Shown here piece after piece: positions 30,917 through 38,898 of a DNA stretch of 64,000 nucleotides (positions are counted from its first letter, which is position 1; each line of letters starts with the position of its first letter). Below the pieces are notes generated by a model. That model was not told the origin of the DNA and made no database searches. It saw only the letters and a program-made list of their open reading frames with translations. The position numbers and the translations under genes were made by a program. The stretch comes from Gemmatimonadota bacterium (lineage in GTDB: Bacteria > Gemmatimonadota > Gemmatimonadetes > Gemmatimonadales > GWC2-71-9), in assembly GCA_040388535.1 (NCBI GenBank), contig JAZKBR010000004.1, forward strand, positions 186,001 through 250,000, given 5' to 3'.

Positions 30917-30945
30917 ATCGTATCTTTCTCTGGCGTGGTGAACAA
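30917..30945 (-). promoter_or_regulatory. Probable sigma70 promoter of aroA-cmk
   Basis: Minus strand TTGTTC (30940-30945), 17-nt spacer, TACGAT (30917-30922). The predicted start is about 46 nt upstream of the aroA ATG. It lies in the divergent gap shared with the GspE-type gene. Confidence 0.55.
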
Positions 30946-30981
30946 CCGCGCCCCCGCTCACACGACCGTCCACGGAACCCG

Positions 30982-33147
30982 ATGACTTCACCCGCGACTG
31001 CGACATTCCCCGACGCCTGGCTTGGCGCGCCTCTAGTCGAGGCCGGCCTCGTTCCCGAGGCTCGACTTGCCACCCTGGCGCCGTCCGGGAAGGGTCGGCT
31101 GTGGACAGCAGTCGTTGACGCCGGCCTTGCCACCGATGCCGCGATTGCGGGCCTGCTCGCCGCGAAGTTCCGGTTGCCTGTCGCGGACCTGAGCAGCGTT
31201 GATTCACGCGCCGCGACGGTCCTGCCCGAGGCGGCCGCGCGCAAGTACCATGTCGTCGCACTGTCGCTGGACGAGAAGTCGGTCCGTCTTGCCACGGCCG
31301 ACCCCAATGATCTCTCCGCCGAACAGAGTCTGGGCTTCCTGACCGGTCGTGATGTCAAGATGGAAGTGGCATCTCCGAGCGCGATCGCCGAGAAGCTGGA
31401 CGAGTGCTACCGCCCGGAAAACAGCATCAATCGATTGCTCCAGGGTCTCTCCCCTGCCTCGATCGAACTCGAAGCCCAGGTGGATGTCGAGGATCGCGAT
31501 CCGGCCCTCGATGCGCCGATGTCCAAACTGGTGGATGCGATGATCGCTGATGCGGTTCGGATCGGCGCCAGCGATGTGCACAGCGAGATCGAGGGCGCCC
31601 ACGTCATCGTGCGCTACCGGGTCGACGGCATCCTGCGCGAAGTGATGCGCCTCCCGGAAGCGGCCGGTGCGTCGCTCGTGCGGCGCGTCAAGATCGTTTC
31701 GGGCCTCGACGTCACCAACTCGATGACCCCGCAGGATGGTCGCAGTTCGGCGCGTGTCGATGGCCAGCAGGTCGACCTGCGCGTCGCCACGGCACCGGTC
31801 GCGCGGCGCGGCGAAAAGCTGGTCATCCGAATCCTCAACAAGTCGAACCTTCGCGCATCGATTCCGGAACTGCATCTTCCTCCCGACGAGGAAGCAGTGC
31901 TGATGCGGATGCTCGGCCACCGCGAAGGAATGGTCCTCGTCACCGGACCGACCGGATCGGGCAAGACCACCACGCTCTACGCGGTCCTGAATCACCTGCG
32001 CACCGGCAAGGTCAACATCGTCACCGTCGAAGATCCGGTGGAATACGATGTCGACGGCATCTCCCAGATGCAGGTCAATGAAGCGCAGGGCTTCACCTTC
32101 GCCACGGCGCTCCGGTCAGTACTGCGTCAGGACCCGGACATCGTTCTCGTCGGTGAAATCCGCGATGGCGAGACGGCGACGATCGCGATCCAGGCGGGAC
32201 TCACCGGTCACTTCGTCTTCTCGACGCTCCACACCAATGACGCCGTGTCGGCGGTCGTGCGGCTGCGGGACATGGGGGTCGACTCGTTCAAGATCGGCAC
32301 CGTGCTTCGCGGCATCCTGGCCCAGCGGCTGGTGCGCCGCATCTGCGAGCGCTGCGCCGAACCGATGCCGCTCGAGGAGATCCCGGAGGAAGGGCGGCCA
32401 CCCGCGAGCTACACAGGCAAGTTCACGCCGCGCCGCGCGCCCGGATGCAAGGCCTGCAGCGGCAGCGGATTCAAGGGACGAGTCGCGGTGATGGAGCTGT
32501 TGCCGGTCGAGGGAAATGTCGGCCGGCTCATCGAGACTGGCGCTCCGCAAAACCAGATTCTCGAAGCGGCGGTGCCGCACGGGATGCGCACTCTCTGGCA
32601 AAGCGGCCTGGTGCGCTTCTGGCTCGGCATGACTTCGTTCGAAGAGGTGCGCCGCGTACTCGGCGACACCGACCGCGGCGCCAGCGAAGAGACGACGCAG
32701 GAGGCCGCGGCGATGGCCACCAGCAAACGGGCGCCAGCGCGTCAACCGACCACGACGTCACCCGATGGTACCGGTGCCACCGTATTGCTGGCCGACGACG
32801 ATGCGCAGATGCGCCGACTCCTTCGCACCGTGCTCGAACGGGAAGGTTTCAAGGTGATCGAGGCGACCGATGGCCTCGAAACACTCGAGGCGATCGACAC
32901 GCAGGGCATCGACCTCGTGCTGCTTGACCATGACATGCCGCGACTGACCGGGCTGGGCGTGCTCGAAGAACTGCGGGCACAGATGGCAACGTCGGGACTG
33001 CCGGTCATCATGCTCACAGCGCGTACCGACGATACTGAAAGCCAGGCGCTCGAACTCGGCGCCCAGGACTACCTCACGAAGCCCGTTCAACCGCGGTCGC
33101 TCGTGGCCCGCGTGAAGGCCGTGCTCAAGCGCACAAGGATGGAGTGA
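30982..33147 (+). CDS. PilB/GspE-type secretion ATPase fused to a C-terminal receiver domain
   Basis: Traffic ATPase that would power assembly of a type IV pilus or type II secretion pseudopilus. From the ATG at 30982 (MTSPATATFPDAW) it has 721 residues. N-terminal MshEN/T2SSE-N-like domain about 10-150; ATPase core with IGASDVHSEIEG, Walker A GPTGSGKTTT near 322, Walker B region LRQDPDIVLVGEIRDGET and STLHTNDA; then paired cysteines CERC and CKAC of the GspE zinc site. After a Thr/Ala-rich linker (about 570-598) comes a complete CheY-like receiver with DDD, phosphoacceptor D649 (LLDHDMP), Thr and TKP. ATPase-receiver fusion is unusual; it implies phosphorylation control of pilus assembly. 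GTGA overlap with a second receiver gene. Confidence 0.9.
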   Translation: MTSPATATFPDAWLGAPLVEAGLVPEARLATLAPSGKGRLWTAVVDAGLATDAAIAGLLAAKFRLPVADLSSVDSRAATVLPEAAARKYHVVALSLDEKSVRLATADPNDLSAEQSLGFLTGRDVKMEVASPSAIAEKLDECYRPENSINRLLQGLSPASIELEAQVDVEDRDPALDAPMSKLVDAMIADAVRIGASDVHSEIEGAHVIVRYRVDGILREVMRLPEAAGASLVRRVKIVSGLDVTNSMTPQDGRSSARVDGQQVDLRVATAPVARRGEKLVIRILNKSNLRASIPELHLPPDEEAVLMRMLGHREGMVLVTGPTGSGKTTTLYAVLNHLRTGKVNIVTVEDPVEYDVDGISQMQVNEAQGFTFATALRSVLRQDPDIVLVGEIRDGETATIAIQAGLTGHFVFSTLHTNDAVSAVVRLRDMGVDSFKIGTVLRGILAQRLVRRICERCAEPMPLEEIPEEGRPPASYTGKFTPRRAPGCKACSGSGFKGRVAVMELLPVEGNVGRLIETGAPQNQILEAAVPHGMRTLWQSGLVRFWLGMTSFEEVRRVLGDTDRGASEETTQEAAAMATSKRAPARQPTTTSPDGTGATVLLADDDAQMRRLLRTVLEREGFKVIEATDGLETLEAIDTQGIDLVLLDHDMPRLTGLGVLEELRAQMATSGLPVIMLTARTDDTESQALELGAQDYLTKPVQPRSLVARVKAVLKRTRME

Positions 33148-33530
33148 ACGTGGCGAAGATCCTGATCGTGGAAGACAGCCCCGACAACATGAAGCTCTTC
33201 CGCACGCTGCTCGTGCTGAAGGGACACGAAGTCCACGGCTTGCCAGGCGGCGAGGAGTTGTTCAGCACGCTGTCGGCCGGGCTCCCGGAGCTCGTCCTGA
33301 TGGATATCCAGATGCCGGGCAAGGACGGCTTTGCGCTGCTCGCAGAAATCCGCGCATCGGAATTCCGCGACCTTCGCGTCATTGCGCTGACTGCCCACGC
33401 CATGTCTGGTGATCGGGAAAAGGCCATGTCGGCCGGGTTCGATGGCTACATCACCAAGCCGATCGACATCCGGCTCTTCCCGGAACAGGTGCTCAAGGCG
33501 CTCGCGGGAGAATCGCCGCAGGATGGCTAA
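33144..33530 (+). CDS. Single-domain response regulator (CheY/DivK-like)
   Basis: Stand-alone receiver of 128 residues: KILIVEDSPDNMKLFRTLL at the start, phosphoacceptor Asp in LVLMDIQMPGKDG, switch Thr in IALTAHAM and the KP pair in GYITKPIDIR. No output domain. The GTG at 33144 overlaps the ATPase-receiver stop by 4 nt; a second GTG at 33150 is also possible, better spaced from AAGGA. It is likely to share a kinase with the fused receiver of its neighbour, but no kinase gene is adjacent. Confidence 0.9.
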   Translation: MNVAKILIVEDSPDNMKLFRTLLVLKGHEVHGLPGGEELFSTLSAGLPELVLMDIQMPGKDGFALLAEIRASEFRDLRVIALTAHAMSGDREKAMSAGFDGYITKPIDIRLFPEQVLKALAGESPQDG

Positions 33531-34047
33531 GGAACGGGGCCTCCGCCGTGCCGGAGGGAAGCGCCTCAGCGAAGCGGGTTCCTCCCGACTCCTCCAGCAG
33601 ATCCAGGCGGAGGTTCTCGAGGAACTTGAGGTCCACGCCGCGGCCGCGTCGGTCCCGGTCGCGCCGCAGACGGCGCCCAGCGGCTGGCTCGCTGGCGCGC
33701 TGCTTACCTGGATCCTCGTCGCCGCGCTTCTGATATTCCGTCCCGGCTTTACTCGCGGCCCGGCAGACACCCCGGTCGCGCTGCCACCTTCGCTACATGA
33801 AGCCTCGAATCGGTACGGCATCTGGCTCGCCGATGGTGCCGTTCGCCGGTTCTTCGCGGCGAATCACCGGATGCCATCGTTTCTTGGCGAGGCAGGTGTC
33901 AGCGACACGACCCTGCGGATGCGGGTGACGGGAGAGCGGACCTACGAGTTGCAGGCGGGTGAGGGAGAGACGCTGCTGAGCTTTGCGAGTGGTAGCTCGA
34001 TCGATGCATTCCTCGGCGAAAGCATCAGCCTGCTGCGAGGCGAGTGA
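33523..34047 (+). CDS. Single-span membrane protein of unknown function (paralogue A of the pilus cluster)
   Basis: I do not recognise this 174-residue protein (ATG at 33523, overlapping the preceding gene by 8 nt). It has a basic cytoplasmic part with a short helix (SSRLLQQIQAEVLEELEVHAAA), one membrane span at about 55-72 (WLAGALLTWILVAALLIF) and an outside part of about 100 residues. The outside part resembles the product at 34554-35063 along its length: R[YL]xI[YW]L...NxR[LM]P..L.E.G and the closing S[IV]D[AS]FLG[ED]. Position suggests an accessory of the pilin system; bitopic topology would suit an assembly or alignment protein. Confidence 0.75.
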   Translation: MAKERGLRRAGGKRLSEAGSSRLLQQIQAEVLEELEVHAAAASVPVAPQTAPSGWLAGALLTWILVAALLIFRPGFTRGPADTPVALPPSLHEASNRYGIWLADGAVRRFFAANHRMPSFLGEAGVSDTTLRMRVTGERTYELQAGEGETLLSFASGSSIDAFLGESISLLRGE

Positions 34048-34050
34048 CGA

Positions 34051-34488
34051 CTACCAGCAGGCCACCGTCCCGGGCCGCACGATCAGTCGATGCGGCGACG
34101 CTTCGGGTGGGCCGCGGAAGATGCCGCAGGTTGCCGGAGAAGTCGTCAGCAACGAGTCGCCGACCACTGCATTCCACGATTCAGCGGACTGGCTCTCGAA
34201 CCTGAGCTGCACACCGGGAGAAGGGGTAAAGCCGAGCGTGTCTCCTGCGCTCGTCGTGCCGAGTGCGAGGGCGTAGCGGCCTGTGTGCGAGTACCACTCC
34301 GACTGGGCCTGATCGAGTCGGAGGAGTTCGGCGCGAACGGCGTCGTGTCGCCGACCGTCTTCCCGGCGAGCGATCGCGCTGGACAGAATCATCCAGACGA
34401 TGGCGGCCCCGCCGAGCGCGGTCAGAGTCATCAGGGTAAAGGTCCAGGGCCGGGCCGGCGTGTTGGGAGTCGCAGTGGGAAGGGTCAT
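34051..34488 (-). CDS. Pilin-like protein lacking the prepilin cleavage motif
   Basis: 145 residues: a membrane span near the N-terminus (about 16-38, FTLMTLTALGGAAIVWMILSSAI), a helical segment (DAVRAELLRLDQAQSEWYSHTGRYA) and a C-terminal disulfide-type region (SWNAVVGD...CGIFRG...RPGTVACW). That tail matches the canonical pilin at 35057-35509 (GWVATITN...CGSYVG...REGTPACY), so the fold is pilin-like, but there is no Gly|Phe-T-L-I-E peptidase site and no Glu at +5. Convergent with the upstream paralogue gene, only 3 bp between stops. It could be an uncleaved minor pseudopilin. Confidence 0.7.
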   Translation of the reverse strand: MTLPTATPNTPARPWTFTLMTLTALGGAAIVWMILSSAIARREDGRRHDAVRAELLRLDQAQSEWYSHTGRYALALGTTSAGDTLGFTPSPGVQLRFESQSAESWNAVVGDSLLTTSPATCGIFRGPPEASPHRLIVRPGTVACW

Positions 34489-34553
34489 GTCGTGAAAAGC
34501 TCGCTCGGCGTCAGGGCGAAAGGAACCAGTCGAATCGAAGGAGAGACCTGATC

Positions 34554-35063
34554 ATGACAACACCAGACTCCAGGGAGCACCAACTCGGCGACGCGATCAA
34601 GGGCGTCATCGATGGACAACGCCAGTCAGCGACCGAGCTTCGCGATCTTCGCGCCGATCGGATACGGCACGAAGGGCATGCCAAGTACCAACCGGGACTG
34701 CTCCTCTTCATCGTCGCGGCCTGGGCCTTCATCGGGTACGTCTGGATCGCCCGGCCCGCCTTCCTGTTTGAGCAGCAACCTGCCGCAGCACTCACCCCGG
34801 TGCAACGCGAAGCCCGCCTGCGCTATGCCATCTATCTGCAGCGCGCGCGCATCGATGCCTTCAAGGCCCAGAATGGTCGCCTGCCGGAGTCACTCCGGGA
34901 GACCGGCCCGGTCGAGAGCGGGGTGCAATACGAGCGAACCGCCGACAACGGGTACGACATCTTCGGTGCCAGCGACGGCACGGTGTTGCGCCTCAGCGAT
35001 CGGATGTCGGTTGACTCGTTCCTTGGCGATGCCCGCCAGCACCTGCCCCCACCGATTCAGTAA
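34554..35063 (+). CDS. Single-span membrane protein of unknown function (paralogue B of the pilus cluster)
   Basis: 169 residues with AAGGAG 10 nt before the ATG at 34554. A polar N-terminal region rich in charged residues (ATELRDLRADRIRHEGH) is followed by a membrane span at about 47-66 (PGLLLFIVAAWAFIGYVWIA) and an outside domain (RLRYAIYLQRARIDAFKAQNGRLPESLRETGPV ... DRMSVDSFLGDARQHL, shown with a gap). The outside domain is similar to paralogue A. The pattern of a helix followed by NGRLPESL also recalls the first part of pilin globular domains. Its stop overlaps the convergent pilin gene by 7 nt. Function unknown. Confidence 0.75.
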   Translation: MTTPDSREHQLGDAIKGVIDGQRQSATELRDLRADRIRHEGHAKYQPGLLLFIVAAWAFIGYVWIARPAFLFEQQPAAALTPVQREARLRYAIYLQRARIDAFKAQNGRLPESLRETGPVESGVQYERTADNGYDIFGASDGTVLRLSDRMSVDSFLGDARQHLPPPIQ

Positions 35064-35509
35064 CACGCTGGTGTTCCCTCACGCGTGACCGCCGCGTTCG
35101 GCGCGTAGGTCGGCGAGCCGACGTATGACCCACATGTGGTGAAGCCAGCGGCGGTGATGCCCGGGTTCGTGATCGTTGCGACCCAGCCCGCTCCGGTCGC
35201 GCTGTTGGGATTCTTTCGCGTCAGGGAGAGGACGTTCCCGGGACTGAGCCGGAAGGAGAGCACCCCACTCGACAAGGGCGACCCGGGCACTTCAGGACCG
35301 GCGGTGACACTCCCCGCGTAGTCAGCATAGGTGGAAAAGAACGCTTCCTGTGCGCTCACAAGATTTCGCAGATCCGAGATCATTGACGCCTTGATCGCCC
35401 GCATCTTGGTCGCCTGCACCTTCGGGAAGGCGATGGTGACCAGAATGCCGATAATAGTGATCACGGTGAGCAGTTCGATCAGCGTGAATCCCCGCCGCGC
35501 GTTCCGCAT
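35057..35509 (-). CDS. Type IV pilin / pseudopilin
   Basis: 150 residues with a textbook prepilin leader: ARRG|FTLIELLTVITIIGILVTIAFP, short basic leader, cleavage after Gly7, Phe as new first residue and Glu12 as the +5 glutamate. Helix then SMISDLRNLVSAQEAFFSTYADYAGS and a beta-rich tail closed by two cysteines (TTCGSYVG ... TPACY). GGAG is 8 nt before the ATG at 35509. It lies 27 nt downstream of tRNA-Leu on the same strand. Likely substrate of the ATPase at 31-33 kb; the prepilin peptidase and platform protein are not in the window. Confidence 0.93.
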   Translation of the reverse strand: MRNARRGFTLIELLTVITIIGILVTIAFPKVQATKMRAIKASMISDLRNLVSAQEAFFSTYADYAGSVTAGPEVPGSPLSSGVLSFRLSPGNVLSLTRKNPNSATGAGWVATITNPGITAAGFTTCGSYVGSPTYAPNAAVTREGTPACY

Positions 35510-35536
35510 GCAGTAAGCTCCGAATCAGGAAGGAAG

Positions 35537-35619
35537 TACTCGGGGCGGGATTCGAACCCGCACGGGGTTGCCCCCTGGGGTGTTTAAGACCCCTGCGTCT
35601 GCCATTCCGCCACCCGAGC
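35537..35619 (-). tRNA. tRNA-Leu (anticodon UAA)
   Basis: 83 nt on the minus strand. Acceptor stem GCTCGGG pairs with CCCGAGT (one G-U), discriminator A. The anticodon stem GGGGT/ACCCC encloses loop CTTAAAC with anticodon TAA (plus coordinates 35584-35586). The extra arm GGGGGCAACCCC marks a class II tRNA, and the T-arm GCGGGTTCGAATCCCGC is perfect. CCA is not encoded (CTTCC follows). Confidence 0.97.
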
Positions 35620-35678
35620 AGGCTGCGAACAATATGCCACGTCCTGCCCCGCCGCGCCCCCCACTACCTTTCCCCGCG

Positions 35679-37244
35679 ATGCGAAACCGAGCCCTCCTCC
35701 CGATTCTCCTGGCACTCTGCGTCTCACGTGTGCCAGCTCAGCTTCCGCTCCTTACGGCGCCGCGCGGGACCCTGCGGATCGAATTCGGCGGCGGCTTCTT
35801 CCCCGCGACCTCGGCCTTTGCGGATGGCCGGAAGCGCGATCTCGGCGAACCGCTCACCCTGGCCTCACTCGATGCCGGTGCGACCCCGCTGCTCGGGGAT
35901 CTCGAGAGCCGCCTTGCAGAAATCCTTGGCCGTCCGGCGACTGCCACCGGACTGGGCAGCATCACGACTGTCGCCGAGCGTCAACGCGGTGTCGCAACCA
36001 TCGGCCTGGCCCTTGGCCTGACGCGCCGGATCACGATCTCAAGCACGGTACCAATCGTCTCTGTGCGGACTCAGCGGTCGATAAGCTATGACCCCGCCGG
36101 AGCGAATGTCGGGCTCAATCCTTCCGATCCGATCCTCGGTGACGCGGCCGGGCGCGCGCGCACTGCGGCCTTCTTTGCCGAGCTCGATGTTGCCATCGCG
36201 ACCCTGACCACGAAGTACAGCCGTGGCGATTACGCGACCGACCCCACCGCCCAGGCACTCGCCCAGCAGACGCTCGGGGAAGCGCCCGCATTGCGCGCCT
36301 CGCTCTACACATTGTTGATGGACAGCGTCATGGCGAGCGCGGTGCTTCCCACCGATGTGAGCGCCGACGGCGCCGCTCTGCTGACCCGGGTGACCAGCCT
36401 GCGCAACAAGTTTTCCGGTGGCCTCGGCATCCCCGGCTTTACCGGTGCGCCAGCGCTCCCGACCAGCATCGTCACCTCCGCAGGGTTCGATGCGTTGCTC
36501 GCCGCACCCACCGGCTTCGGCCTCCTCGCACCTGAGGATCGCCCGCTGGTAGGGCTGGGCGACATCGAGGGCGCGATCACCGCGGAACTGATCCAGCATG
36601 GGCGTCCCGGCGACGCGCGGTGGCTCGGTTTCTGGGTCCAGGGAGTCGGCCGTTTTCCTACCGGGCAACTGTCACGTCCGCAGTTCCTCTTCGACCAGGG
36701 CACTGGCGATCGGCAGATCGATGCCGAGCTGGCCGGCATCATCGAGTTGGGAAGGCACCGGCTGGGATTGCGCGCGGAGGGACGCTACGTCTTGCAGCTC
36801 GCTTCAGATCTGTACGCGCGCGTTGGCGGTCGCGACCAGCTGTTGCTCCCGGCCTATCGCCGCGCCGGCGTCCACCGGAACCCGGGCGACATCGTCGCCG
36901 TGACTGTGCAGCCGTTCTTCCGACTCGCGCCGCGCCTCGCCTTCACCGGGCTGGTCTCATATCAGCGCCGAGGGGCGGATGCCACGACCTATATCACGGG
37001 GCAGGATCCTGTCGGCGGCGCCGCGGCATCGATTCTCGACGCGGGCACCGGCGCCGACGCAACCATTGTGGGTGTCGGATTCAGCTATGTCCACGACGGT
37101 CATCATCGGGATGGGATCCTGCGGATGCCAGTGGAAGCGGGCCTGTCGATCGAGCGCACCATCCGCAGCGGCAGCGGACTGGTTGTGGCATCACTGACGT
37201 CGCGGCTGGTCTTCCGGGTCTACAAGGCGCTGGTCAGGCAGTAG
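35679..37244 (+). CDS. Exported protein of unknown function, probable outer-membrane beta-barrel
   Basis: I do not recognise this 521-residue protein. It starts at the ATG at 35679 with a signal peptide (MRNRALLPILLALCVSRVPAQ). The first part repeats alternating hydrophobic strands (GTLRIEFGGGFF, GVATIGLALGLTRRITISSTVPIV). The centre (about 180-270) is a helical Ala/Leu-rich section, and the last 250 residues again show many aromatic/Gly-ended strands (WLGFWVQGVGRFPTG, HRLGLRAEGRYVLQL, ATIVGVGFSYVHDG, GSGLVVASLTSRLVFRVY). This is what an outer-membrane barrel with an inserted helical part would look like. Its end overlaps recN, which converges, by 11 nt. Confidence 0.75.
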   Translation: MRNRALLPILLALCVSRVPAQLPLLTAPRGTLRIEFGGGFFPATSAFADGRKRDLGEPLTLASLDAGATPLLGDLESRLAEILGRPATATGLGSITTVAERQRGVATIGLALGLTRRITISSTVPIVSVRTQRSISYDPAGANVGLNPSDPILGDAAGRARTAAFFAELDVAIATLTTKYSRGDYATDPTAQALAQQTLGEAPALRASLYTLLMDSVMASAVLPTDVSADGAALLTRVTSLRNKFSGGLGIPGFTGAPALPTSIVTSAGFDALLAAPTGFGLLAPEDRPLVGLGDIEGAITAELIQHGRPGDARWLGFWVQGVGRFPTGQLSRPQFLFDQGTGDRQIDAELAGIIELGRHRLGLRAEGRYVLQLASDLYARVGGRDQLLLPAYRRAGVHRNPGDIVAVTVQPFFRLAPRLAFTGLVSYQRRGADATTYITGQDPVGGAAASILDAGTGADATIVGVGFSYVHDGHHRDGILRMPVEAGLSIERTIRSGSGLVVASLTSRLVFRVYKALVRQ

Positions 37245-38898
37245 TCGCGCCACGAAGCAGCGATTGCGCCAGGCGGCGTGCAGCATCGTCGTCGGCGTCA
37301 CCGAGCATCCGGGCCAGTTCGAGCACGCGATCCTCGCCAAACAGCGTCACCACGTCGCTCGTGGCGATCCCGCCGCGGGTCGCCTTCGCGACGCGGAGAT
37401 GATGGTCGGCGCGCGCGGCAATCTGCGGCAAGTGGGTGATCACCAGAACCTGATGCCGCTCACCGATCTGGCTCAATGCGTCGCCGACGCGCGCGCCGAC
37501 CTCCCCGCCGATTCCCTGATCGACTTCATCGAAGACCAGTGTCGGCACGGCATCGTGACGCGCGAGCACCACCTTGAGCGCCAGCATCAGCCGGGAAAGT
37601 TCTCCGCCCGATGCGACGCGTGCCAGCGGCTGGGCAGCCATGCCGCGATTCAGGCGCACCATCAGCGTCACCACTTCGGCGCCGTGCGGTCCGACCGAGT
37701 CGAGCCGCTCAAGCGACACCGCCAGCTCGCCACCGGCGAGGCCGAGTCGGGGGAGGAGACGATTGGTCTCGCGCCCGAGTTGCTCAGCGGCCTGTTGACG
37801 TCGCGCCGACAGCTCCGCGGAAATGGTGGCAAGTGCCGCCTCGGCAGCGCCGATCCGGGTCGCGAAGGTGCGCAGATCGAGCACAGCCGAGTCCAGCAGA
37901 TCGAGTTCGGCCTGCGCCTCATCGCGCGTCGTGAGGACAGCGGCAAGCGTCTGACCGTGCTTCTGCTTCAGCGTGTAGAGAGTGTCGCGCCGGCGCTCCA
38001 GTGACTCAAGCCGCGCAGGATCCTCCGCGAGGTCGCCGGCGTAGCCGTCAGCGAGTCGGGCGAGTTCGTCGAGCTGAGCATAGGCGGCGTCGAGAAGTTC
38101 ACGCCACGGGGTCACACTATCATCGAGACGCTCGAGCGCGTTGAGTGAGCGCTCGGCGCGCGCGATGGCGCTGCGGGCGCTGCCATCATCGCCGTCGAGG
38201 GCTTCGCGCACCTGCCGGGCATGATCGCCGAGTGCCCCGGCATGCCCGAGACGTGTCACCTCGCGGTCGAGCGTGACGTCCTCGTCGGGCCGCGGCTTGG
38301 CCGCATCGATTTCGGTGATGACGTGGCGCAGCCAGTCGGCGCGGCGCTGTGCTGCGTCGCGGCGCGCTGCCAGCTCGGCGGCGTCGTCGCGCAACGCATC
38401 GAGTTCGGCATGCGCTGTCATCACGGCGCGCGCGAGGGGCAGCGCATCACCGAATGCATCCAGCAGGTCCCGCTGCATCGCCGGTTCGAGCAGTTGAATC
38501 GTCTGATGCTGACCGTGCAGGTCGACGAGGGCCTCACCCAGCCGCGCGAGGGCGCCCACCGTCGTCGCTGACCCGTTGATCCAGGCACGCGAACGCCCTT
38601 CGGCGGTGACTTCGCGGCGGAGAATCAGTGACTCCTCAATATCGACGCCGGCGACCTCGAGCTGGGCGCGCGCCGCCGCAGGAATGGCGTCAAAGACACC
38701 CTCGATCACCGCACGGCTGGCGGTGGGCCGAACCGCGGCACGGTCGGCACGGTCGCCGAGGAGCAGGGCGAGGGCATCGACCAGCATCGATTTCCCGGCA
38801 CCGGTTTCGCCGGTGAGCACATTGAGGCCGCCGGCGAGTTCGAGCGTGACATCGGCGACCGTGGCCAGGTCGCGGACGCGGAGCGAGACGAGCGTCAC
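37234..38898 (-). CDS. recN: DNA repair protein RecN
   Basis: SMC-like ATPase acting early in double-strand break repair. It has 554 residues: Walker A GETGAGKS at 30-37, conserved LVDLHGQHQTIQLL, two long coiled-coil arms separated by a short hinge (no zinc hook), and the C-terminal ABC signature VASGGELSRLMLALK with Walker B PTLVFDEVDQGIGG. Coupled by ATGA to nadK, as in many genomes. No SOS box is evident because it lies deep in an operon. Confidence 0.96.
   Translation of the reverse strand: MTLVSLRVRDLATVADVTLELAGGLNVLTGETGAGKSMLVDALALLLGDRADRAAVRPTASRAVIEGVFDAIPAAARAQLEVAGVDIEESLILRREVTAEGRSRAWINGSATTVGALARLGEALVDLHGQHQTIQLLEPAMQRDLLDAFGDALPLARAVMTAHAELDALRDDAAELAARRDAAQRRADWLRHVITEIDAAKPRPDEDVTLDREVTRLGHAGALGDHARQVREALDGDDGSARSAIARAERSLNALERLDDSVTPWRELLDAAYAQLDELARLADGYAGDLAEDPARLESLERRRDTLYTLKQKHGQTLAAVLTTRDEAQAELDLLDSAVLDLRTFATRIGAAEAALATISAELSARRQQAAEQLGRETNRLLPRLGLAGGELAVSLERLDSVGPHGAEVVTLMVRLNRGMAAQPLARVASGGELSRLMLALKVVLARHDAVPTLVFDEVDQGIGGEVGARVGDALSQIGERHQVLVITHLPQIAARADHHLRVAKATRGGIATSDVVTLFGEDRVLELARMLGDADDDAARRLAQSLLRGATTA

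Noticed and set aside
34090-34551. Plus-strand frame opposite the pilin-like gene
   Set aside because: The minus-strand product has a membrane helix and a tail aligned with the neighbouring pilin; the plus frame is arginine-rich without structure.
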